Origin: Candidatus Zixiibacteriota bacterium
GTDB lineage: Bacteria; Zixibacteria; MSB-5A5; GN15; PGXB01
Assembly: GCA_900498245.1 (NCBI GenBank)
Contig: LS998015.1
Span: 2,210,734-2,274,733 of the forward strand
Direction: 5' to 3'
DNA length: 64,000 nucleotides
Shown here piece by piece: positions 34,555-43,307 of this stretch. The notes below the pieces were generated by a model. It was not told the origin of the DNA. It made no database searches and worked only from the letters and a program-made list of their open reading frames with translations. Each line of letters starts with the position of its first letter. The first letter of the stretch is position 1. The position numbers and the translations under genes are program-made.

Positions 34555-37500
34555 TCATAAAATTTTGCATCTGCCATTGCTATGAATAAGTATTCGATGA
34601 AAGCTGCTCCTTACATTTTCCCTTTTACTGGGCTCTCGAAATCGTCCTTCGTCATCTTTATATAGAGGGCGGCGATCACCTGATATTGACCAGATCAAAT
34701 GATAATTGTGAATATTCAAGAATCGTTCCAATAAATCCTTTCGTATGTACGTGGCATCATGACCTGCCTTAAAGTTCCCACGGGCTTTAATAACTATGAC
34801 CGCCTTATTGCCCTTCGGATCATTAAAATCCCAAGATGGGATCATCATATGTAACCCCAGAAATTCACATATTATCTTGCTGGGAAGCACCAAATTTATT
34901 GATTCATTAATATCACTATGGTATGACTCCCAAAGGTAATTATATATGGGGAAGACTGCTCGAATTTGAATCAGTCGGCGCTGCCGCGCAATTTTTGCCA
35001 CGTGCTTAACGCCAATTCTTAATCCTTCTCCCTTGAGGTATTTGGCCATTTCTTGAAAAGAGGAATCTTCAGTAAATCTCTGTACTAGCTCCGCAAATAT
35101 GCTTTCTGACTCTTCATCAGACAGTCTTCTCCCCTGTTTGTACATAATAAATTGTTTTTTTGATTTCTCAGCTTTTTCATAATTGCCTTCAAAGCTAATT
35201 GTATTGTATTTTGCACAAGGCCATGTGTTTGCCCAAGGTATCTCTCCGGCAAAGGTATAATAAGAATATTCTAGTGAGGCGAATTCTCTTGCGCTCTGTT
35301 CTTTGTAGTGCGGCAAATTTAACAAAATAGGCAATTCATCCTGGTTAATGCAGCATGTATGCACCCAGATATCCAAATTTCTTTTTGTCGCAATATCCTC
35401 CTGCCTTATATATCCATTTAATAAAACCCATGGTCCAGCATAGCCATAGATTTTCTCACAAATCATAAACCTATCTAGATTCGGGGCCTTTGCGTTTATT
35501 ATCCAGCGCGATGTGCTAATTTTTCTATCTCCCAGGTGATCTTTTGTATATACTGGTTCATTGTGGGGTGCCTTAGGGAAGCTAGGATCGATGTCGCAAT
35601 CGCTCGGCCTTATTGAGGTGTCATCCATATCCAGCTCATCCAGCAGTTTATTATCTTGGAGATAACCGTAAAGCTCAAAATAAGCAATCCAGCAATATTT
35701 CTTTCCATATCTTTCAATTATTTCTGCATTATGCCGCTCAGGCCAATATCTCATTGATGCAATTTCAGAATCGATTGTTCCAAAGTGCTCAAGTTTATAA
35801 CCAAGCTGGTATATACGCCAGAATATATTATTTTTTACTTTTTTGTAATCCTCATGATTGAAATCATAATTCTGGCGGTTCTGGACAAGGCGTCCCAGAG
35901 TATAATTGCTAAAATCCATTTGCATTGGCCCATTTCCATTGCGATATTTCCCTTCATCCTTATCTCTAGATACCCCCCAATCTCTAATACCCCCATAGGA
36001 AAAGGGTGGTGTAATTCGCTTCAATTGTTCTAGAGTGAGTAAATCAGGCTTCACGCGAATAGCACAGAGAATCACGCGCCTGGCATAATCCCTAGCCAGA
36101 ACGTGAGTCGTGTTGTAGCGACTATCCGGCAAGAACATCTCCCCATATATATTAAGTGCTGTTTGGCAGAGTATTTCCGGATCAGAATATCCCAAAACTA
36201 TGGACGGCAGCCTACGCATCCAAACACCATAAAGAGCGGCCAACATCCTTTCCGACACATATGGATCATTAAGGTCCAGACTTTCAATAGTCAGTTTCCC
36301 AATTTGAGACGCAAAGACGGTACCCAAGAGAACCAAAGCTTTAGTGGCCCTATCGCGCAGACCCCGACGAGTTGTGGTCAGGATCCAAGCCAATATATTC
36401 AAATAATTAGCTGCGAGATCTGTCGGAAGTTTATTTAAATCAAACTCGAGCAACCAGTCGACTAATTTCATAGGAGCGGAACTTGGAGAGCAGTGGCGCA
36501 AGAACTCAGTCCACTTTAGGTCGCGATCAACCAAAGAATATTTTATCAAATATTTATGCAGACAATCGGCATTATATGGATGATTTATTTTAGTGGCCAA
36601 TGATACCAATGCTTCATGAATTTCAACATTTAGTTCGGGCTGGGACAGAATCCAACCCACCAATTCATTGGTCTGGCGGTTAAAACAATAACTGTCTCGC
36701 CAATATAAACCTGCTATAAACGCTCTCATCGCTGAAATGGTGACTTCGCCCTCCGGTATCATTAGAAGCAACTCTTTGCCAAATCGCTGGGGGATTTCAA
36801 TCATAATGGCTTCTAGCAATCCCGAATCATTCTTGCACTGCTTGAAAAGCTGCAATAGAGAAGCATTATCATTGCGGTCGACATTTTCCAGTAAATATCT
36901 TGCAATCAGATGATCACTGAATTTTTGATAATTGAATGCCACAGCTTCAATCGGACGATTGCGATCCCAGACAATTGTCTCTATAAAAATGCCTTCTGCA
37001 AGTAGAAGAGTTTTCACTTTCTTAGCGTATTTCTTTTCAATGACGTATAGCCGAATAATTCCTTCAAGTTCATTAACGAGAGCATATTTCTCGTATCTTT
37101 TCGCCATAACGCTTGAAACGTCTTTTGCAAGGCCCTTCATTCTTCCGGAACTCCAGAGCCAATTGGGAGTCAGAAAGACGTCCTTTCCAATCTCAGACTT
37201 AATAGACTTAGTTATATGTCTTTGTTTCCTTTTTAAAAAATCCTCAAGGATTTTTGTCATCCCTTTTTGACCCGAAGATATTTCACCTATTTGCCGGTGC
37301 CGTCTTTTAATAGAAGTCTCATTCAGAGTCTCACAAAATGAAATTAGAAACAAAGGATTTGAAAATTCATCAGAAAGCAACGGGACTTCGGGCAATGGAA
37401 GGTCATAGGCCTCAAAAATAACCTTTTGGGCCTGAAACTCAATTCCACCAAATCCTGGATGGTACAACTTGATGAATTTGGATTGTATTTTCTTAGGCAA

Positions 37501-38454
37501 CATGAGTTCCTGGAATGGTATCCGACAACTTAATACGATGCCAATTTCTGGATTAAATTGCCCATCATCTAAAAGAACTGAAATAAGTCTTTTCCAAACT
37601 GTCCTGTCAGCTTCATTTATAGCGTCAATAAAAATTAAGGCTCGTTCCCTACTATTTCTTGCTTCCCTACAAAGCATTTTTTTCAACTGGAATTTTGTAT
37701 ATCCACCAGGTATTGCTCTCGCAATTGAATCCCAAAAATCATTATTATTTATTTGAATATCTCTGGCCAAAAGGACTAACGTCGGCTTATTACTTGATAA
37801 TCTATGCTCAGCAAGGTCACATAAAAAATGCGTCTTGCCTGAGCCAGCAGGTCCAATTAGTAACGCATAAGGATGATTGCTTAATCCGACAGTGGCGCTT
37901 TGAGCAAATTCAGTAAGGTTGTGAATGGTATCATAAAGGTCATTGTTGTGACGCAAAATATTTTCAAGGAATTGTGATTCTTTAACTTGATCTTGAGTCT
38001 TTAGGGATTCTCGAGGTCCCAGATCATCTTGTCGCTTATATACGTAATTAGAAACCGCATTTGATGTCGCTTGAAGCACGGCAATGAGCTTGGGAATTTT
38101 TTGAAAATCCAACTTTGAAAATGATCCTTTGGCTTGAAGGCTGTTTTCAATTGATTCGAGACAGATCTTAAATATCCGCCAATATTGCTGTCTCTGCTTC
38201 CTTAGTGTGCTAGGCAAAGTATTGCTATTGGAGATAAATGCATTTACCTCATGTATAATGGCCAATTCACCGCGGAACGATGCCAATTTATCCCAAAACT
38301 CTTCATTGAGAGCAAGCCCATTTGTTGCGACTATTAAGGGCCTAATTGGTAAAGAGGGAAAATGAGGTTTCAACCCAGGCAAATATCTAGGACCGGCTTC
38401 TGCCTTGGTTCTGCTTAATACCTGCTGCATTATTGACCGAATGCAGTGTGCCAT
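34555..38454 (-). CDS. Avs-like STAND ATPase lacking a recognisable effector domain
   Basis: 1,299 residues. P-loop GPAGSGKT at 201-208, Walker B RALIFIDAINEA at 271-282, a sensor-like SCRIPF, and a long helical repeat C-terminal half. The early GPRYLPGL segment resembles the linker which in Avs/STAND antiphage proteins follows an N-terminal effector domain. Here it begins at residue 21, with an in-frame stop 13 codons before the ATG, so no nuclease, protease or TM effector is attached. FNYQKFSDHLIARYLL and the C-terminal YIRKDLLERFL...LIWSISG are typical of this class. It may work with a separate effector or be a truncated copy. Confidence 0.72.
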   Translation of the reverse strand: MAHCIRSIMQQVLSRTKAEAGPRYLPGLKPHFPSLPIRPLIVATNGLALNEEFWDKLASFRGELAIIHEVNAFISNSNTLPSTLRKQRQQYWRIFKICLESIENSLQAKGSFSKLDFQKIPKLIAVLQATSNAVSNYVYKRQDDLGPRESLKTQDQVKESQFLENILRHNNDLYDTIHNLTEFAQSATVGLSNHPYALLIGPAGSGKTHFLCDLAEHRLSSNKPTLVLLARDIQINNNDFWDSIARAIPGGYTKFQLKKMLCREARNSRERALIFIDAINEADRTVWKRLISVLLDDGQFNPEIGIVLSCRIPFQELMLPKKIQSKFIKLYHPGFGGIEFQAQKVIFEAYDLPLPEVPLLSDEFSNPLFLISFCETLNETSIKRRHRQIGEISSGQKGMTKILEDFLKRKQRHITKSIKSEIGKDVFLTPNWLWSSGRMKGLAKDVSSVMAKRYEKYALVNELEGIIRLYVIEKKYAKKVKTLLLAEGIFIETIVWDRNRPIEAVAFNYQKFSDHLIARYLLENVDRNDNASLLQLFKQCKNDSGLLEAIMIEIPQRFGKELLLMIPEGEVTISAMRAFIAGLYWRDSYCFNRQTNELVGWILSQPELNVEIHEALVSLATKINHPYNADCLHKYLIKYSLVDRDLKWTEFLRHCSPSSAPMKLVDWLLEFDLNKLPTDLAANYLNILAWILTTTRRGLRDRATKALVLLGTVFASQIGKLTIESLDLNDPYVSERMLAALYGVWMRRLPSIVLGYSDPEILCQTALNIYGEMFLPDSRYNTTHVLARDYARRVILCAIRVKPDLLTLEQLKRITPPFSYGGIRDWGVSRDKDEGKYRNGNGPMQMDFSNYTLGRLVQNRQNYDFNHEDYKKVKNNIFWRIYQLGYKLEHFGTIDSEIASMRYWPERHNAEIIERYGKKYCWIAYFELYGYLQDNKLLDELDMDDTSIRPSDCDIDPSFPKAPHNEPVYTKDHLGDRKISTSRWIINAKAPNLDRFMICEKIYGYAGPWVLLNGYIRQEDIATKRNLDIWVHTCCINQDELPILLNLPHYKEQSAREFASLEYSYYTFAGEIPWANTWPCAKYNTISFEGNYEKAEKSKKQFIMYKQGRRLSDEESESIFAELVQRFTEDSSFQEMAKYLKGEGLRIGVKHVAKIARQRRLIQIRAVFPIYNYLWESYHSDINESINLVLPSKIICEFLGLHMMIPSWDFNDPKGNKAVIVIKARGNFKAGHDATYIRKDLLERFLNIHNYHLIWSISGDRRPLYKDDEGRFREPSKRENVRSSFHRILIHSNGRCKIL

Positions 38455-38749
38455 TACTACACCAAAAAGCTTTTCATTAGCTAACTAGATAACATTTCAT
38501 ATATTTTGACATCATGTCCCCTTGAATTCAGTGGAACATTACGGGGAAAATCTATGTCTCTCTTCTTCATTTTCTATGCGAATCTATAAGTCAACATGGT
38601 AAATTTGGCCTTTTCCATCTTGAAATGCAATCACATTTTTCAGGGAAATTCCTCAATTTGAAAATCATATAAAATGCAGATTTAAAATAAGGGCCGAAAA
38701 TATATTCAGCCCCTATATCAAAATACTGGATACATCCCGATAGCCAAAT

Positions 38750-39811
38750 TTAATGAAGGAGTGCCCCCGCCCGCTTTTCTAGATCAACTCTTTTGTCGGC
38801 GTGCAAATAATTTCTGGCAATAGCAGTTAACCCCTGTACCATACTCCACATTGACATGCCATTACCTCCATCTACATTGCTCTGTTGCCACGCCTTGGCG
38901 ACTTCAGATCGAGTTAGCGGCTGGGACCCGGACCATTTGAGAATATCGTCCAGGGATTGCCCAATAATCTGCTTATGAGCTCGGGCTAGCGAATCCTTGA
39001 TCCTATCAGTGAGCAATCGATTTTCCACAAAGTGGTTCAGTGCCGGCACAGCCTCTTTGTAAAACCGGTCCAAGGCGCGATTTCTATGGATAATCCGCAG
39101 TTCCTCAATCTGCTCCGCGCCCCATACGATATGGTTCCCGCAGATATGGTTATAGAGAAAGGTGGTCAGACCGAATGTGGCAGCGCCGGTCTCAGAATTC
39201 CAGCAGAAGAATCCCTTGCTTAACCGGCTCTCTTCAACCTCTATCGGTTCTTCATCATTAATGAGGAATATGAACATGTCCCGGTCAGAGGCATACAGTC
39301 CGCTGTATTCATCATAGGCGTAAGGCGGAGTATGCCAGCCGCTGTTGCTTATGGCTTCAATCAATTCGGTTAACACATCATAATCCCAGATTCGGCCGTA
39401 AGTAGGGCTGGTAAAGGCCGAAGCGAGATTTATGGGATCTTCTTTTCCCGGCTGATCACTATTGCGCATGAGAACCTTGCATTCCCCGGTTGCCATTATC
39501 AGACCGTGTTCCAGGCACTGGGCAGTCATTTCGGCCGGAAGGGTTCGCAAATACCCGGCCGGAGCTCCGACTCTTTGACATAACTGGGAAAAAGACCAAT
39601 TGGTCAATAAAGCCTGGGGAGAACGGCCATTAAGATTCAAGGCTCCTCCTCGCGAAGCATAGAGCCTTGTACCTTTGAGTGGCCTGACCTCTTCTGAGGC
39701 GTTGTGCTTGCGTTTTCCGGTGAATTCCAGAATGGCTTCCATATCTGGGAACCTTTCATCCGGCGGTCTCTTGGCCCATTGCAGGTGGGCTTCATAAAGG
39801 TCGGTCGGCAT
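38750..39811 (-). CDS. DUF932 phage/plasmid-like protein
   Basis: 353 residues from ATG 39811, chosen because AAAGGAGATATT lies directly upstream; earlier in-frame ATGs overlap the preceding gene. It has the DUF932 features: RLYASRGGALNLNGR, LTNWSFSQLCQRVGAPAGYLRTLP, GLYASDRDMFIFLINDEEPIE and FFCWNSETGAATFGLTTFLYNHICGNHIVWG. The family is common on plasmids, phages and integrative elements and is linked to recombination modules, but its activity is unknown. It is last in a three-gene operon with a Cas4/RecB-like nuclease and a DdrA/Rad52-like protein. Confidence 0.8.
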   Translation of the reverse strand: MPTDLYEAHLQWAKRPPDERFPDMEAILEFTGKRKHNASEEVRPLKGTRLYASRGGALNLNGRSPQALLTNWSFSQLCQRVGAPAGYLRTLPAEMTAQCLEHGLIMATGECKVLMRNSDQPGKEDPINLASAFTSPTYGRIWDYDVLTELIEAISNSGWHTPPYAYDEYSGLYASDRDMFIFLINDEEPIEVEESRLSKGFFCWNSETGAATFGLTTFLYNHICGNHIVWGAEQIEELRIIHRNRALDRFYKEAVPALNHFVENRLLTDRIKDSLARAHKQIIGQSLDDILKWSGSQPLTRSEVAKAWQQSNVDGGNGMSMWSMVQGLTAIARNYLHADKRVDLEKRAGALLH

Positions 39812-39849
39812 ATAATATCTCCTTTCCATTTCCAACCGTTGATTTGTCT

Positions 39850-40608
39850 TTAGTTTCTCCATTTCTGACAGGTTTCGAAATACTCGCAGGTGGGGCATTG
39901 CCACCCCATATTGGGGTAGAAATTACCGCTTTGAATTGACCTGATCACTCCCTTGGCAATATGAAAGAACCTGACCAAATCCCGTTTTTCCCGGATTACC
40001 TCAAAAGACTGCATTTTGACATTCTTGGATTTGATCAGGACATCCAGCCTCAAATTTGCCCTCCGTTTATAAAGTATCAGGAAAGCGTAGGCGTAGCCGG
40101 TCAGCTGCAGATGCTGCAGTATGGCGGTCTGGTCATAATTCCTGGCCGCGGTTTTGAGTTCCACCACTGTTTCTCCGGATTCGATAAGGTCAAAATAGCC
40201 ATCTAAAGGCATATCCAGAGTTTCACCGGTTTCCAGATCTGTCAGAGGCACTCGGAAAGGTAATTCCATGGCCTCAGGCAATCCTCCGGCATATTCCTTG
40301 AGATAGACAGCTAGTAGCTCTTTGCCTTTGGCCAACAGGACCTCAGGACTATCCCCATTTTTGAAGCGGATTTCATCAATGGCCTGTGCTTGGATGTCAG
40401 CTTCGAATATCCTGACCACCTCTTCCCAAGATGGGAACCTGCCGTTCTTGCGGCTTTTATGCCACCATTCAACGGCCGCATGAATCCCTGAGCCCAAGGC
40501 CAGTTCGGCCGGCTTAAAAGGCTTGGGCAGACGGTCGACATACTGATATCGGTATTTCAAAGGACACATGAGGTAGAGGTTTATCTGAGAAACAGAGATA
40601 TTGTCCAT
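39850..40608 (-). CDS. PD-(D/E)XK nuclease, Cas4/RecB-like
   Basis: 252 residues. SVSQINLYLMCPLKYRYQYV opens the domain with the first cluster cysteine. DLIESGETVVELKTAA holds the catalytic D...E-x-K, followed by QLTGYAY (the QxxxY motif). CPTCEYFETC supplies the remaining cysteines, so an iron-sulfur cluster as in Cas4/AddB is likely. Its start overlaps the DdrA-like stop by one base (TGATG). A nuclease making 3' or 5' overhangs next to an annealing protein recalls phage-type lambda Exo/Bet pairs. Confidence 0.85.
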   Translation of the reverse strand: MDNISVSQINLYLMCPLKYRYQYVDRLPKPFKPAELALGSGIHAAVEWWHKSRKNGRFPSWEEVVRIFEADIQAQAIDEIRFKNGDSPEVLLAKGKELLAVYLKEYAGGLPEAMELPFRVPLTDLETGETLDMPLDGYFDLIESGETVVELKTAARNYDQTAILQHLQLTGYAYAFLILYKRRANLRLDVLIKSKNVKMQSFEVIREKRDLVRFFHIAKGVIRSIQSGNFYPNMGWQCPTCEYFETCQKWRN

Positions 40609-41333
40609 CAGGCGGCCACTCCGGCCAGCATATTGGTCGCATCATTTAAAAGCAGATTGATCATTTCGCTGGCCTCGGCTTTGGTGACCTCTTTCAGGCT
40701 GTTTACGCCAAAGGTCTGCTTCAGATATTCCTGCCCGGCATCGGCATTGACCCCGTTTTCGGCCAGGATTCGGAACAAATACCTTCTCTGGGCCTCGGAC
40801 ATCATTCCCTCGGATTCGCGCCGTGATTCACCGGGTTTTGAGCTATCAGGCTTCTTTGAAGCAGACTGTGCGGCCTTATTGACGCTCTTAGGGGTATTCA
40901 CGCTCTGAGGTTTGGTCTGAGCGTCAATATGAGCCGGGATAGAGGTTTTCTTTTCCACAGCATTCTGATACTCATTACCGAGTTCCTCAAGGGCCACAAT
41001 GCCGATATTGACCGCATCCCTTAAAGCCCTGGCTTTGGCCCGGGTGACTGACATGCGGATGATATGGGGAATGATCCGGGAATCGACATTCTCCGGACTA
41101 GCGTCCCCGTAGTCTCTGAAGACCCCTTTTTCCGTTTCCACTTCCGCCATGGAAATCGCGGTCATTTCATTGGCCTTGGAAGGGGCCTGAATCAGCTCTG
41201 TTGACACTTTTTTCAGGCCTTCCTGATGCGCCCGATTAAGCAGGCCAGCGTAAGTGACAACCTCTTTGGTATCAATGACCCGCCCCTTTGAGTCTTTGAT
41301 CTCGATAGTCGTAACCAGATTTCCGTTGGACAT
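40608..41333 (-). CDS. DdrA/Rad52-like single-strand annealing protein (tentative)
   Basis: 241 residues. The N-terminal domain has TYAGLLNRAHQEGLKKVSTELIQ, a segment with FRDYGDASPENV, and IIPHIIRMSVTRAKARALRDAVNIG, resembling mobile-element DdrA/Rad52-superfamily annealing proteins. A polar linker (about 130-175) leads to a small C-terminal domain (MMSEAQRRYLFRILAENGVNA) of the type that ends many phage recombination proteins. The start has an AAAGGAG site. It heads the recombination operon, divergent from the DNA pump, with a shared operator between. The family call is from pattern memory. Confidence 0.6.
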   Translation of the reverse strand: MSNGNLVTTIEIKDSKGRVIDTKEVVTYAGLLNRAHQEGLKKVSTELIQAPSKANEMTAISMAEVETEKGVFRDYGDASPENVDSRIIPHIIRMSVTRAKARALRDAVNIGIVALEELGNEYQNAVEKKTSIPAHIDAQTKPQSVNTPKSVNKAAQSASKKPDSSKPGESRRESEGMMSEAQRRYLFRILAENGVNADAGQEYLKQTFGVNSLKEVTKAEASEMINLLLNDATNMLAGVAA

Positions 41334-41450
41334 CTGTTACTCTCCTTTCTGATTAAAATTGACTATTAAATTTTTAAGGGACATGGGCAGCGCAAAAGTC
41401 ACGATTGGCCACCCGAGCTTGTATCGTAGGAGAGTCTCAGAAGTAATCAA

Positions 41451-41466
41451 TTCCCGAGATCGGGAA
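41451..41466. promoter_or_regulatory. Palindromic operator, copy 3 (TTCCC-N6-GGGAA)
   Basis: TTCCCGAGATCGGGAA with CAA before and C after, as in the copies at 23779 and 26147, 15-18 kb away. It lies in the divergent region between the recombination operon and the DNA pump gene, so both are probably under the element's XRE regulators. Confidence 0.7.
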
Positions 41467-41511
41467 CTTTTCCGACCTGACAAATAACTGAGTTATTAAT
41501 AGGCTTCCATC

Positions 41512-42795
41512 ATGGATAATGAAAAAATCACAATTCTGGGACAGACCAATTATCGCAACATTAAAAGACGCTTCGGGATTCGACCCGCAGACAGAAGGCG
41601 GCACACTTATATCGTCGGAAAAACCGGTATGGGCAAGTCCACCCTGCTTCTAAACATGATTATCCAGGATATTCAAAATGGCAATGGATTGGCCGTTTTT
41701 GACCCCCATGGGGATCTAATTGAAAAAGCGCTGGACCATATTCCCCCAAAAAGGATCAATGAAACCATTTACTTCAATCCAGCCGATATCGATTATCCCA
41801 TAGCTTTCAATCCCCTCTATCACAATGACACTTCCCAAAGAAGCCTGGTGGCATCCGGGATCATTCAAGTTTTCAAAAAGATCTGGCCTGAATCCTGGGG
41901 CCCCAGATTAGAATACGTTTTGAGAAATGCTCTTCTGGCACTATTAGAAAATCAAGGTCAGACTCTCTTGGGGGTGAGCCGAATGCTTGTAGACGAGCGT
42001 TTTCGGGGACAGATTGTCAGAAGAATAAAAGATCCGATATTAAGGAATTTTTGGGAGATAGAATTTGAAGCCTATCCAAAGGTTTTCCGGACCGAGACCA
42101 TATCTCCGATTCAAAACAAAGTTGGGCAATTTCTAAGTAACCCCATTATAAGAAATATTGTTGGGCAAACGAAAACCAAATTTGACCTTTTAAATGTCAT
42201 AAATTCGAGAAAGATTCTATTATTAAATCTCTCCAAAGGAAAGATCGGGGAAGACAGTTCTTCCCTTCTGGGTTCGCTAATGCTTACTCAGATATACTTG
42301 GCTGCCTTAAGGCAAGCCAAAATCCCTGAACCTGATCGTAATGAATTCCTATTAGTAATTGATGAGTTGCAGCTCTTCGCCACTGACGACTTCCCTTCAA
42401 TTCTATCGGAGGCGCGCAAATATCGATTAAGCATAGCGGGTATGGCAAATCAGTTTATTTCCCAATTGCCACCAGGCCTTATTTCTGCCATTCTTGGCAA
42501 TGTCGGGACTCTAATCTCATTTGCGGCCGGCTCGGAAGATGCCGAAATATTAGCTCGTGAGTTTTATCCCTCTTTCACTGCCAGCGATATTCAGAATCTG
42601 CCAAAGCATGCAATTTACTTAAAATTATCAATAGATGGTTCAACTTCCCGGCCCTTCAGTGCCGAGACTCTTCCCCAGTTTCCTTTAACCAGAAGATCGG
42701 CGCGTGATAAAATTGTCTTTCAAACGCAACAAAGATACACCACCCCCAAGGAAAAGGTCGATGCAAATATTCTAAAATGGCATCAACTGAGATAA
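41512..42795 (+). CDS. TraG/VirD4- or HerA-like DNA-pumping ATPase
   Basis: 427 residues. A short N-terminal segment precedes Walker A GKTGMGKS (36-43), then AVFDPHGDLI, a motif of coupling-protein/HerA ATPases, and Walker B LLVIDELQLFATDD with the following SEARKYRLSIAGMANQFISQL. The C-terminus ends in PKEKVDANILKWHQ. No membrane helix is present, so it resembles the soluble TraG/VirD4-like or FtsK/HerA pumps found on integrative elements rather than a full T4SS coupling protein. It probably moves element DNA during transfer or replication. A decayed second copy of its C-terminal third lies at 60001-60432. Confidence 0.8.
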   Translation: MDNEKITILGQTNYRNIKRRFGIRPADRRRHTYIVGKTGMGKSTLLLNMIIQDIQNGNGLAVFDPHGDLIEKALDHIPPKRINETIYFNPADIDYPIAFNPLYHNDTSQRSLVASGIIQVFKKIWPESWGPRLEYVLRNALLALLENQGQTLLGVSRMLVDERFRGQIVRRIKDPILRNFWEIEFEAYPKVFRTETISPIQNKVGQFLSNPIIRNIVGQTKTKFDLLNVINSRKILLLNLSKGKIGEDSSSLLGSLMLTQIYLAALRQAKIPEPDRNEFLLVIDELQLFATDDFPSILSEARKYRLSIAGMANQFISQLPPGLISAILGNVGTLISFAAGSEDAEILAREFYPSFTASDIQNLPKHAIYLKLSIDGSTSRPFSAETLPQFPLTRRSARDKIVFQTQQRYTTPKEKVDANILKWHQLR

Positions 42796-43231
42796 TGAAA
42801 TGTTCCCTCATCTTATTCTGGACGTAATACTTGGACTCTTTTTGCCTATCTACGCATTTTCAATTCATGAACTTTATTCAATTTTGGCTACTTAAATAAA
42901 TTGCCCTAAATTGTGCTTCGGGAAACCAATAGCCTTCTTAAAGTACAGTAAAATACATTGTTATATGGTAATTATATTGCTCTGGACTTGCGGATTTTCA
43001 CGGCCTTGCCAAATTCTATATCTGAAAGACGAATTTAAATATCTTGAAAATTCCTGATCTTTTATTATTGCTCAGCTTAAAGAGCCTAAATTCAAGGCCC
43101 AGAAGCAAAACTGACACTCTGAAATAGCATTTTGGCAATATCCAATTCTCAATGAAATCAATTGAGTATTGTTGACCGTCGTTTGATGAATCGCATTTTC
43201 ATTGTGGACGATCACATTTGTGCTATTTTGC
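42796..43231. other. Intergenic region, no gene seen
   Basis: About 440 bp of AT-rich sequence between the element's DNA pump and the promoter of the second YD-repeat gene. The right boundary of the serine-recombinase element may lie here. No repeat matching the left side was found by eye. Confidence 0.35.
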
Positions 43232-43261
43232 TTGACTGGAATTTTCAAAAATAAATATATT
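43232..43261 (+). promoter_or_regulatory. Sigma70-like promoter of the second YD-repeat gene
   Basis: TTGACT (43232-43237), an 18-bp spacer and TATATT (43256-43261). Transcription would start near 43268, which excludes the TTG at 43260 as the translation start and supports ATG 43308. Confidence 0.6.
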
Positions 43262-43307
43262 GGGCATAGCAACAATAAAATCGGTATGGGACATAATTGG
43301 AGGAACG

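Noticed and set aside
43260-43307. TTG at 43260 as the start of the second YD-repeat gene
   Set aside because: It overlaps the -10 box of the promoter and has no ribosome-binding site; ATG 43308 has GGAGGAAC directly upstream and gives a normal signal peptide.
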